Assembly (NCBI RefSeq): GCF_002954765.1
Contig: NZ_MTPW01000001.1
Span: 2,121,501 to 2,185,500 of the forward strand
From: Nonlabens arenilitoris
GTDB taxonomy: Bacteria > Bacteroidota > Bacteroidia > Flavobacteriales > Flavobacteriaceae
Direction: 5' to 3'
DNA: 64,000 nt
Shown: positions 22,953 to 31,017 of the stretch, in pieces
Position numbering within the stretch: position 1 is the stretch's first letter
Layout: each line of letters begins with the position of its first letter
Notes under the pieces: generated by a model
Databases searched by the model: none
Told to the model about the DNA's origin: nothing
The model's input: only the letters and a program-made list of their open reading frames with translations
Position numbers and translations under genes: made by a program

Positions 22953-25031
22953 TTGGAAAAGTCAATTTTAGAATTCGGTTACAAAAACCTAACAACTGCC
23001 AAAGCCATGGCAGAACTCTACGAAGAGAACTTTAAAACAGTTTCTAAGTACGTGCATGCAACTAGTCGTGGTCACGAGGTGATTCAGACGGCGCTAGGAA
23101 TGCAGTTGTTACCTCAAGATTATGCGTTTCCGTACTATCGTGATGATGCCATGTTACTCTCTATAGGGATGAAACCTTATGATTTAATGTTGCAGTTACT
23201 GGCTAAAAAAGATGATCCATTTTCTGGTGGACGTACGTATTATTCACATCCATCATTGAATGATATCGATAAGCCTAAAATCCCACATCAATCTAGTGCT
23301 ACAGGAATGCAGGCGATTCCTGCGACTGGTGTTGCTTTAGGACTTCACTATCGTGAGAGTTTAACTGATGAACAAAGAGTTGCTATTGATTCAAATTCAA
23401 ATTCAAGTTCAAGTTCTGATTCCATTGTCGTTTGTTCTCTAGGTGATGCATCTGTGACCGAAGGTGAGATTGCTGAGGCTTTTCAAATGGCAGCTTTAAA
23501 GCAATTGCCTATTTTATATCTAGTGCAAGATAACGGTTGGGATATCAGCGCAAATGCTGCAGAGACTCGTGCACAAAATGCGGCAGAATATGCTGCTGGA
23601 TTCCATGGAATAGAGGCCATTTCCATTGATGGAACTGACTTTGAAGAAAGTTACAACACTTTGAATGCGGTGATAGAAAAAATAAGGACAGAACGCAGAC
23701 CGTTTTTAGTCCATGCTAAAGTTCCTTTGTTGAATCACCACACGAGTGGTGTAAGAATGGAGTTTTATCGTGATGATTTGGAAGAGGCAAGAAGCCGTGA
23801 TCCGTATCCGCGTATGAGACAGTTATTGCTCGATAATGGATTTAGTGAGCAGGATGTGGATGATTATGACGCTTTCGCGAAAGCGGAATCTAAAAAAGCT
23901 CTTGAGCAAGCTATGACCATGCCAGATCCTGAGCCATCAGATTTATTCACACATGATTTTGCGCCAACTCCAATTACGGAAGAAAAAGGAGAACGCTCTC
24001 CAGAAGGCGCAGAAAAAGTCGTGATGGTAGATTGTGCACTGTTTGCCATTGAGGAATTAATGAAAAAACATCCAGAATGCTTGTTATATGGGCAAGATGT
24101 AGGTGGTAGATTAGGTGGTGTTTTTAGAGAAGCGGCGACGCTGGCACAAAAATTTGGCGATAATCGAGTATTCAATACGCCGATTCAAGAAGCATTTATA
24201 GTAGGTAGTACGGTAGGAATGAGTGCTGCAGGTTTAAAACCTATCGTAGAGGTGCAATTTGCAGATTATATCTGGCCTGGATTGAATCAGCTGTTTACAG
24301 AGGTGTCTCGTTCTTGTTACCTAAGTAATGGAAAATGGCCAGTATCGATGATCTTGCGCGTTCCGATAGGTGCTTATGGTTCTGGTGGTCCTTACCACTC
24401 TAGTTCTATGGAAAGCGTGGTGTCTAACATAAGAGGTTTAAAGATCGCCTATCCATCAAATGGCGCCGACTTAAAAGGATTGATGAAAGCTGCTTATTAT
24501 GACCCTAATCCGGTGGTGATTTTTGAGCACAAAGGATTGTACTGGTCTAAAGTAAAAGGAACTAAAGGAGCTACAAGTGTAGAGCCTAGTGAAGATTATG
24601 TATTGCCTTTTGGGAAAGCATGGGTGCTTCAAGAAATCTGGAAAAAACAGGAAGAAGAAACCTTGAGTATTATTACTTACGGAATGGGTGTGCACTGGGC
24701 AATGAATGCTACAGAAGAATTAGGCTTACAGGATAGAGTAGAAGTAGTGGATTTAAGAACGCTGCATCCACTAGATTATGAGACCGTTTTTGCTAGTGTA
24801 AAAAAATGTGGTAAGTGTTTAGTAGTCACCGAAGAACCTAGTGAAAATAGTTTCTCACGTGCCTTACAAGGTCGTATTCAAGAAGAGTGTTTTAGATATT
24901 TAGACGCACCAGTAATGGTTATAGGTTCAGAAAATATGCCAGCGATACCATTAAATTCAGTGCTTGAAGAAACGATGATTCCAAGTACAGAGAAAGTAAA
25001 AACTAAGATTAAGGAAATATTGTTTTATTAG
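22953..25031 (+). CDS. 2-oxoacid dehydrogenase E1, alpha and beta parts fused
   Basis: This 692-residue thiamine-diphosphate enzyme joins the E1 alpha part (about 1-330; CSLGDASVTEGEIAEAFQMAALKQLP is the cofactor-binding region) and the E1 beta part (about 345-692; GQDVGGRLGGVFREA, NTPIQEAFIVG, EVQFADYIWPG). It decarboxylates a 2-oxoacid and passes the acyl group to E2. The start is TTG at 22953. Residues 146-157, DSNSNSSSSSDS, directly before the cofactor motif, are translated from a TTCAAA/TTCAAG hexamer tract like the arms of cassette 2. Residues 307-311 (AFAKA) come from the recurrent palindrome. Confidence 0.92.
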   Translation: MEKSILEFGYKNLTTAKAMAELYEENFKTVSKYVHATSRGHEVIQTALGMQLLPQDYAFPYYRDDAMLLSIGMKPYDLMLQLLAKKDDPFSGGRTYYSHPSLNDIDKPKIPHQSSATGMQAIPATGVALGLHYRESLTDEQRVAIDSNSNSSSSSDSIVVCSLGDASVTEGEIAEAFQMAALKQLPILYLVQDNGWDISANAAETRAQNAAEYAAGFHGIEAISIDGTDFEESYNTLNAVIEKIRTERRPFLVHAKVPLLNHHTSGVRMEFYRDDLEEARSRDPYPRMRQLLLDNGFSEQDVDDYDAFAKAESKKALEQAMTMPDPEPSDLFTHDFAPTPITEEKGERSPEGAEKVVMVDCALFAIEELMKKHPECLLYGQDVGGRLGGVFREAATLAQKFGDNRVFNTPIQEAFIVGSTVGMSAAGLKPIVEVQFADYIWPGLNQLFTEVSRSCYLSNGKWPVSMILRVPIGAYGSGGPYHSSSMESVVSNIRGLKIAYPSNGADLKGLMKAAYYDPNPVVIFEHKGLYWSKVKGTKGATSVEPSEDYVLPFGKAWVLQEIWKKQEEETLSIITYGMGVHWAMNATEELGLQDRVEVVDLRTLHPLDYETVFASVKKCGKCLVVTEEPSENSFSRALQGRIQEECFRYLDAPVMVIGSENMPAIPLNSVLEETMIPSTEKVKTKIKEILFY
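23388..23423 (+). repeat. TTCAAR hexamer tract inside the E1 gene
   Basis: Degenerate hexamers (TTCAAA, TTCAAG) that resemble one arm of cassette 2, with no partner arm nearby. It encodes a Ser/Asn/Asp stretch. Confidence 0.8.
23870..23885. repeat. CGCTTTCGCGAAAGCG palindrome, exact
   Basis: Exact copy between the alpha and beta parts of E1, read as AFAKA (residues 307-311). Confidence 0.9.
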
Positions 25032-25033
25032 TT

Positions 25034-25426
25034 ATGAAGCGATTTCTAGTTTTATTCGTACTGATTGTTGTTCTTTCATGCGCGCATAGGAATTACAGCT
25101 ATGTTCAATCACCAAGTTATGTATTAAAACCTGGTGATACTTTGTTTACATTTAATGAAAATGCGGTTCAGGGAAAATGGCTTATCAATTATCCATCGGA
25201 CAAGAGCTATGTTATTTATAAAGATGGTTATAGATTAAATAAGGAAAATAACTTTACTAAAAATGAGAATCAAAAATATGTTTTGAAAATGGATAGTATT
25301 TTCTATTTCAGAAATTCGAAAGTTTATTCTGGCAAACTCCTATTTCAAACTTATAAAGAATTAAAAATCAATTGGGGAAATTCTGAAACGATATCTTATT
25401 ACCGACCTAAAGTTAGAGTTAAATAA
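25034..25426 (+). CDS. Small lipoprotein of unknown function
   Basis: This 130-residue protein has a short lipoprotein signal (MKRFLVLFVLIVVLSC, lipobox Cys16). I do not recognise the family. The mature part is polar and contains several Lys/Asn-rich strands. It starts two bases after the E1 stop and so is likely co-transcribed with the E2/E1 genes, although no link to phenylacetate metabolism is evident. Confidence 0.75.
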   Translation: MKRFLVLFVLIVVLSCAHRNYSYVQSPSYVLKPGDTLFTFNENAVQGKWLINYPSDKSYVIYKDGYRLNKENNFTKNENQKYVLKMDSIFYFRNSKVYSGKLLFQTYKELKINWGNSETISYYRPKVRVK

Positions 25427-25456
25427 GTTTTTTAATTAAAATTATAGCTAGAAAGC

Positions 25457-25873
25457 ATGAAAATAACCCTAGAAAGAAAGAATACAGAATATCTACTAGA
25501 AGCAAAAGGTGTTTCTGGAAACACCGTGATGATAGACCATAGCGGTATGGAAACTGTTCAAGGAGTAAGTCCTATGGAGTTACTTCTTATGGGTGTAGGC
25601 TCTTGTAGTGCGATAGATATTATCGCGATTTTAAAAAAACAACGCCAGAATATTACTAGTTATAAGGTTGAGGTAACTGGAGAGCGTTATGAGTTAGATG
25701 ATTCTAAGCCATTTAAATCTATGCATGTTCTTGTGAAATTAGAAGGAGATATCCATCCAGATAAAGCTCAAAAAGCTGCAGATTTAAGTTTTGCTAAATA
25801 TTGCTCAGTTTCAAAGAGTTTTGATAAGTGTGTGGAGATTACATATAGTATTCAAATAAACAAGCCTTCTTAG
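25457..25873 (+). CDS. OsmC-family protein
   Basis: This 138-residue protein has the OsmC/Ohr fold signature: GVSPMELLLMGVGSCSAIDIIAILKKQRQ with the first reactive Cys, and a second Cys in FAKYCSVSKSF. Such proteins reduce organic hydroperoxides or belong to the related YhfA-like group. The last codons and the stop form the left half of a perfect hairpin. Confidence 0.9.
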   Translation: MKITLERKNTEYLLEAKGVSGNTVMIDHSGMETVQGVSPMELLLMGVGSCSAIDIIAILKKQRQNITSYKVEVTGERYELDDSKPFKSMHVLVKLEGDIHPDKAQKAADLSFAKYCSVSKSFDKCVEITYSIQINKPS

Positions 25874-25896
25874 TTAAGAAGGCTTGTTTATTTGAA
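25851..25896. terminator. 22-bp hairpin over the osmC-like stop, two-way terminator
   Basis: Bases 25851-25872 and 25875-25896 are exact reverse complements with a 2-base loop. The left half holds the last codons and the TAG of the OsmC gene. It separates this gene from a convergent one, so a two-way terminator is likely. Confidence 0.8.
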
Positions 25897-25909
25897 GATG
25901 ATTTTGAAA

Positions 25910-27619
25910 TTATTTTATTTTCTCAATCGTAAAAAAGTTGCTACCAGCATCAGGCCGCATTGTAATGGTTCCATTATTTCCAGCTTGTTCAACATGAACA
26001 AAAATTTCATCACCAGCTTGAATTTCAATTATTTCAGTGATGTTAATACTGGAAGTATTAACTCCATTTCGATTTCTTATGTAATTATTTGATGTAGGTG
26101 ATCCGGGAAACTCAAAAGATCCAGATCGATCAATTCTTAATTCTGCATCTAATTGTAAGTCGGCCACAGTAGTCGTAGGGTCAATAACCATCGCCATTGC
26201 TACAACAATTCTGTAGCGTCCATCTTCATTAACGGTAAGACGAGTTTGTGAATCACTTTCAGCAACAGTAAAAAGACTTGTGTCATCATTCCATTCATTG
26301 AAAGCAAATAACTCTAATTCATTTCCTGTAAAATCATTAAGGTTTTGTGGTCTACTAGCGGCATTACCGAATCGCGCTGAACGATCTTCTCTAAATTGAG
26401 GAATCCATCTACTTCCGTTCCATGAATATAATCCTTCTCTAACATCGTTGCGATAACCTGATGGACTGAGGTCTTCATTAGTATTGTAGATAATTGTTCC
26501 TTTTACAACACCAGTTACAGGTGCAGCTAGTGATGCGTCAGTAAGAGCAACTCTATTTATCAATAGTCCTTTATCTGTAGCTCCTAGCTCTAGACTAGCT
26601 GCATCTTCTATAGAAGTAGTACCTATTCCTACACTACCATTAGTGTAAATGTTATCAGTAATATCAGTAGCAGCGTTAGTAGTAGATTCTACATGCCAGT
26701 CATAATCCTTGTCAGCAGATGTTATAATTCTATTCCATCTTTCTTGCCAGACATATAAACCTTCTGTACCTGAGCTCGTCCTGGAATTATAAGCAATTAG
26801 TCCATTTAATGGATCACTTACTAATGGAGCAAAGGTTGATAAATCTGCAATATTAATACGGTTAGGTAGAAAACCTTTGTCACTATGAGCTAAAGATAAA
26901 GAAGCATAATCAGGATTACTATTTGCTCCTATTTGAATGTTTTCTCTCTCTGGATTTGCATTGAGTATCACTCCAGAATCTCCACGTATTTGTAGATTCA
27001 TATCTGGATCACCATCAGGATTAAAGGTAATCTGACTTGAACTACCAAAAGATTGATGAGCTAGAAAATCGTCACCATTACTGGTAAAAGTAAGATTGAG
27101 GTTACTCGAGCTTAAATACATTCCAGAATTTGATGAGTTCACAAAAGAATAACTAGGTGAAGTCTCAGTACCGTTAGCAATACTTCGTAATGTTCCGTTA
27201 GTCTCAAATCTAAATCTGTCACTACTATTTGTTTTTATAATCACAGGTTGTGAATTATTACTCCCTAATCTATTTGTTGAAGTGATGGTATTACCTTCAA
27301 GAGACCAATCCGAGTCATTCCCTAAAGCAATCCATTGATCTGTACCATTCCAATAGTAAAAGCCTTTATTTAAAGGATTTGAACCATTTACAACATTTAT
27401 GTTGTAGACTAAAACTCCTTCTTCTAGAGTGCTTCCAGAAAGTGAGATTCCAGATAAACTATTACTGGCTGATAGAGCTACCTTAGGTATAAGAATTCCT
27501 TTATCAGTTTCATTAATATCTAGTGCGGTTCCATCTGCTGGGGAAGAAGTGTTGATCCCGACTTGCGCAAAAATGACTTGAGAGCTCAGAAAAATAAATA
27601 AAAGAGTAAATATTCTCAT
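25910..27619 (-). CDS. Secreted flavobacterial protein with C-terminal jelly-roll (C1q/TNF-like) domain
   Basis: This 569-residue protein has a signal peptide (MRIFTLLFIFLSSQVIFAQ) and three spaced repeats of the type VGINTSSPADGTALDINETDKGILIPKVAL (near residues 21, 225 and 330), followed by 'YWNGTDQW'-like units. Such repeats are common in surface proteins of flavobacteria and resemble tail-fibre-like shafts. The last 140 residues (EDGRYRIVVAMAM, EIQAGDEIFVHVEQAG) look like a trimeric C1q/TNF-type jelly-roll. No T9SS sorting domain is seen. Function unknown; adhesion is plausible. Confidence 0.75.
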   Translation of the reverse strand: MRIFTLLFIFLSSQVIFAQVGINTSSPADGTALDINETDKGILIPKVALSASNSLSGISLSGSTLEEGVLVYNINVVNGSNPLNKGFYYWNGTDQWIALGNDSDWSLEGNTITSTNRLGSNNSQPVIIKTNSSDRFRFETNGTLRSIANGTETSPSYSFVNSSNSGMYLSSSNLNLTFTSNGDDFLAHQSFGSSSQITFNPDGDPDMNLQIRGDSGVILNANPERENIQIGANSNPDYASLSLAHSDKGFLPNRINIADLSTFAPLVSDPLNGLIAYNSRTSSGTEGLYVWQERWNRIITSADKDYDWHVESTTNAATDITDNIYTNGSVGIGTTSIEDAASLELGATDKGLLINRVALTDASLAAPVTGVVKGTIIYNTNEDLSPSGYRNDVREGLYSWNGSRWIPQFREDRSARFGNAASRPQNLNDFTGNELELFAFNEWNDDTSLFTVAESDSQTRLTVNEDGRYRIVVAMAMVIDPTTTVADLQLDAELRIDRSGSFEFPGSPTSNNYIRNRNGVNTSSINITEIIEIQAGDEIFVHVEQAGNNGTITMRPDAGSNFFTIEKIK

Positions 27620-27774
27620 ATAAATAAAATTGTCTTCAAATTTAAGTTATGTTACCCATTGATGACCTAATAATATCATAATGAAACACTTTGTCGATGT
27701 TTTTGCTTTTTAAATCGGTAAAATGTCATTTTTGCCATACCGTTGAACGGAAATTTGTACACTGTAAAATAAAA

Positions 27775-27806
27775 AAATCCCATTTCATATTAAAGAAATG
27801 GGATTT
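27775..27806 (-). terminator. Hairpin terminator of the DUF4136 gene
   Basis: AAATCCCATTTC (27775-27786) pairs with GAAATGGGATTT (27795-27806), and a run of T follows on the minus strand. The remainder of the 27620-27825 gap shows no gene. Confidence 0.9.
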
Positions 27807-27825
27807 GAGTTAAAATGTAATAGGA

Positions 27826-28365
27826 TTATTGTTTTGGTGGATACTGCATTAAGATTTCTTGTACGATTTTATTAATTCGTTCTGTTTTTTTAACTGGGTC
27901 GTTACTACGTATAGGCGCAGTTCCTACACCTTGCCATATTAATTCTTTTTTTTGCGCATCTATAAAGTCTATATGTAGAACACCTTCATTAACTGTGTTT
28001 ACATTATTGCCGCCAAAACCGTTATTCCAGCCTAGTCCGCCCCAGCCCCAACCAAAGCCAGCATTCCAGCCCCAATTGTTGTACACATCAACACGCTGTT
28101 GTGTTTTAGTGAAAATGTTGATCATAACGTCAGGCGTTTGTGATTTGCTCCAGCCGCTCGCTAGCATTTGTGCATCAATTGCTTTTAAAATACGTTTTTT
28201 ATCTAAGTCGTTAATGTCAGCCTCATCGATACCTTGTTTAAAATATCCGTAGGTCTTAAATTGATTAAAATCGGTTCCTACTGCATAGTCTTGAGAAACT
28301 CTCACGGTTTGACATCCTACTAGCAATACAATTGCTGCGATTAGTAAAGTAGCTTTTTTTATCAT
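27826..28365 (-). CDS. DUF4136 lipoprotein
   Basis: This 179-residue lipoprotein (MIKKATLLIAAIVLLVGC, lipobox Cys18) matches DUF4136: TDFNQFKTYGYF near the start, DVMINIFTK, a Gly/Trp/Asn-rich middle (NNWGWNAGFGWGWGG) and a C-terminal HIDFIDAQKKELIWQGVG. The family sits at the inner face of the outer membrane; function unknown. A degenerate palindrome copy lies 15 bases before the start. Confidence 0.88.
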   Translation of the reverse strand: MIKKATLLIAAIVLLVGCQTVRVSQDYAVGTDFNQFKTYGYFKQGIDEADINDLDKKRILKAIDAQMLASGWSKSQTPDVMINIFTKTQQRVDVYNNWGWNAGFGWGWGGLGWNNGFGGNNVNTVNEGVLHIDFIDAQKKELIWQGVGTAPIRSNDPVKKTERINKIVQEILMQYPPKQ

Positions 28366-28379
28366 GGCTTTATAGATTA

Positions 28380-28395
28380 CGCTTTTGCGAAAACG
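28380..28395. repeat. Degenerate CGCTTTCGCGAAAGCG copy
   Basis: CGCTTTTGCGAAAACG, two changes that are symmetric, so the hairpin is kept. It lies between the DUF4136 gene and hutU. Confidence 0.7.
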
Positions 28396-28424
28396 TGATT
28401 ACTAATCAACTTTCTCAAAAGCAA

Positions 28425-30437
28425 TTAAACTTTATTCAATAAATCATCACTCACGCTATGCGGTAAGGTAACTTGCAGCTGTGGATTCAATTCCATAGCT
28501 CTTTTAATAGCAAAAACAGCATTGTCATTTCTAGCCCAGTTACGTCTAGCAATACCATTATTAACATCCCAAAAAAGCATAGACTCAAGTCTCGTTTCTG
28601 CTTCAATAGTACCATCAATAAACATGCCGAAACCACCGTTAATTACCTCGCCCCAACCGACGCCACCACCATTGTGAATAGATACCCAGGTAGCACCTCT
28701 AAAACTGTCTCCTATTACATTCTGTATCGCCATATCTGCGGTGAAACGAGAGCCATCATATATATTAGAGGTCTCTCTATATGGTGAATCTGTACCTGAT
28801 ACATCGTGATGATCACGACCTAGAACAACTGGTCCTATGTAACCATCAGCAATCGCTTTATTAAATGCTCTTGCTATTTCTATACGTCCTTGCGCATCTG
28901 CATAAAGGATGCGTGCTTGAGAACCTACTACAAGTTTATTCTCTTGAGCGCCTTTTATCCATTTTATATTATCCTGCATTTGCTGTTGGATACATTCAGG
29001 TGCATCTTGTGATAATTGCTCTAATACATCTGTCGCAATTTGATCTGTTTTCTTAAGATCTTCTGGATCATTAGATGCGCAAACCCATCTAAATGGACCA
29101 AAGCCGTAATCAAAACACATAGGTCCCATAATGTCTTGTACATAAGATGGATATCTGAACTCTTTGTCTTCACCAGTGATATCAGCATCTGCACGGCTAG
29201 ATTCTAGTAAGAATGCGTTACCATAATCAAAGAAATAAGTGCCTTTATCTGTGTGTTTATTTATGGCATCTACATGTCTGCGCAATGAGCGTTGCACTTC
29301 TTTTTTAAATTCTTCGGGATGATCACTCATCATCTCATTAGACTCTTCAAAGCTTAAATCAACTGGATAGTATCCACCTGCCCAAGGATTGTGTAAACTG
29401 GTTTGATCGCTACCTATAGATATGTCTATGTTTGCCTCATAAAGTGCTTCCCATACATTAACAATATTACCTTCATATGCTATGGATACAATCTCATTGT
29501 TAGATTGGGCTTCTTTAACTCGTGTAATTAATTGTTCTGTATTTTTAATCACAACATCTACCCAGCCTTGTGAGTGTCTGGTATGAACAGCTTTAGGATT
29601 CATTTCAGCACAGATAGTGATGCATCCTGCGATATTACCAGCTTTAGGTTGTGCGCCACTCATTCCGCCTAGTCCAGATGTAACAAAAATATTACCAGTA
29701 GGTTCTTTTTTTATTTTTCTAAACGCGTTCAATACTGTTATTGTAGTTCCATGAACAATGCCTTGTGGTCCTATATACATGTATGAACCAGCAGTCATCT
29801 GTCCATATTGAGTAACACCTAATGCATTAAATTTTTCCCAATCATCAGGTTGAGAATAATTAGGAATCATCATGCCATTAGTCACAACACATCGTGGTGC
29901 ACCTTTATGTGAAGGGAAGAGTCCCATGGGATGACCACTGTACATCGCTAACGTTTGTTCATCAGTCATCTCACTGAGGTACTTCATGGTTAATAAGTAC
30001 TGTGCCCAATTTGAAAAAACACCACCGTTACCACCATAGGTGATTAATTCATGTGGATGTTGTGCTACGGCATGATCTAAGTTATTTTGAATCATTAACA
30101 TAATCGCGGCAGCCTGTTTTGATTTATATGGGTAATCTTCAATATTACGAGCTTTGATTTCATAAGCAGGCATAAATCGATACATATAAATACGACCATA
30201 ATCCTGCAGTTCTTTTTTAAACTCAGGAAGTAATGTGGCATGATGTTTTGGTTCAAAATATCTTAAAGCATTGCGTAAGGCTAGTTCTTCTTCAGCTTCA
30301 GAAAGAATTTTTTTGCGTTTAGGTGCATGATTCACATTAGAATCATAGACATACGGTGCTGGTAATGTATCTGGGATTCCTTGTTTTATGCTTTCGCGGA
30401 AGCGTGTTAAAGAATCATTTGGGGCTATTTGCATCAT
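28425..30437 (-). CDS. hutU: Urocanate hydratase
   Basis: This 670-residue protein is a urocanase of the long Bacteroidota type (the gamma-proteobacterial form has about 555). It has GLGGMSGAQPKAGNIAGC in the NAD-binding part, RHSQGWVDV, and the C-terminal NGGGVGWGEVINGG. It converts urocanate to imidazolone propionate in histidine breakdown. No other hut gene is in the window. The N-terminal segment RFRES (residues 12-16) is encoded by a copy of the recurrent palindrome. The DUF5522 gene ends two bases before its start. Confidence 0.95.
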   Translation of the reverse strand: MMQIAPNDSLTRFRESIKQGIPDTLPAPYVYDSNVNHAPKRKKILSEAEEELALRNALRYFEPKHHATLLPEFKKELQDYGRIYMYRFMPAYEIKARNIEDYPYKSKQAAAIMLMIQNNLDHAVAQHPHELITYGGNGGVFSNWAQYLLTMKYLSEMTDEQTLAMYSGHPMGLFPSHKGAPRCVVTNGMMIPNYSQPDDWEKFNALGVTQYGQMTAGSYMYIGPQGIVHGTTITVLNAFRKIKKEPTGNIFVTSGLGGMSGAQPKAGNIAGCITICAEMNPKAVHTRHSQGWVDVVIKNTEQLITRVKEAQSNNEIVSIAYEGNIVNVWEALYEANIDISIGSDQTSLHNPWAGGYYPVDLSFEESNEMMSDHPEEFKKEVQRSLRRHVDAINKHTDKGTYFFDYGNAFLLESSRADADITGEDKEFRYPSYVQDIMGPMCFDYGFGPFRWVCASNDPEDLKKTDQIATDVLEQLSQDAPECIQQQMQDNIKWIKGAQENKLVVGSQARILYADAQGRIEIARAFNKAIADGYIGPVVLGRDHHDVSGTDSPYRETSNIYDGSRFTADMAIQNVIGDSFRGATWVSIHNGGGVGWGEVINGGFGMFIDGTIEAETRLESMLFWDVNNGIARRNWARNDNAVFAIKRAMELNPQLQVTLPHSVSDDLLNKV
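30389..30404. repeat. CGCTTTCGCGAAAGCG palindrome, two changes
   Basis: Copy inside hutU; on the minus strand it reads RFRES (residues 12-16). Confidence 0.8.
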
Positions 30438-30439
30438 AG

Positions 30440-30610
30440 TTATTTTTTAATACTATCTGATGATTTATCATAACCGTAAGGACAATGGCGGCAACCACTT
30501 TTACAACAATAGCCTCTTTTAAGGTGGTATTGTTCTGTAAAACAGCGATAACCTTGAGGTGTGAGATAATAATCTCCTTCTTCTACGGGAATGATTTTTT
30601 TCATTGCCAT
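30440..30610 (-). CDS. DUF5522 small Cys-rich protein
   Basis: This 56-residue protein (MAMKKIIPVEEGDYYLTPQG) has the pattern YHLKRGYCCKSGCRHCPYGY, with four close Cys and a His that look like a metal site. It matches DUF5522, whose function is unknown. It lies two bases before hutU on the same strand, so the pair are likely one transcript, and is divergent from the gene at 30682. Confidence 0.88.
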   Translation of the reverse strand: MAMKKIIPVEEGDYYLTPQGYRCFTEQYHLKRGYCCKSGCRHCPYGYDKSSDSIKK

Positions 30611-30681
30611 AAAAATACGACACTGTTTGCGGTCTATAAAGTATTGTAGTAGCAGAATCCTAGAAGTGGTATTTTTGTTCC

Positions 30682-31017
30682 ATGTTTATAAGACGCGTTA
30701 CATTATTTAAATGGGTAAATGGAATGGTGATATGGCCATTTTTATTAGTTCAAGATAAAAAGTCTATTGAAGATCCTGTTTTTATGAATCATGAGAAAAT
30801 CCATGAAAGACAGCAGTTAGAATTGCTAATTATTCCATTTTTTATATGGTATCTTATTGAATATTGTGTGTTAAGATTAAAGTATAAACATGATAGAGCA
30901 TATCGCAATATCGTTTTTGAAAGAGAGGCTTATGTTATGGAGTGTGATCTGGATTACTTAAAATCTCGTAGGACTTTGAGTTTTATGAAATTTTACTCTC
31001 AAAAGTATAGGGTATGA
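30682..31017 (+). CDS. Hypothetical protein with HEKIH motif
   Basis: This 111-residue protein has a hydrophobic segment (VIWPFLLV), then FMNHEKIHERQQLELL and a second hydrophobic stretch (IIPFFIWYLIEYCVL), and FEREAYVMECDLDYL near the end. HEKIH followed by a downstream Glu in a helix recalls a minimal zinc-peptidase core, but the family is not one I can name with certainty. Its end overlaps the start of the next gene by four bases. Confidence 0.7.
   Translation: MFIRRVTLFKWVNGMVIWPFLLVQDKKSIEDPVFMNHEKIHERQQLELLIIPFFIWYLIEYCVLRLKYKHDRAYRNIVFEREAYVMECDLDYLKSRRTLSFMKFYSQKYRV

Noticed and set aside
25910..27619. Prophage tail fibre gene
   Set aside because: The protein has a secretion signal and flavobacterial surface-protein repeats, and no phage structural or integrase genes are near it.
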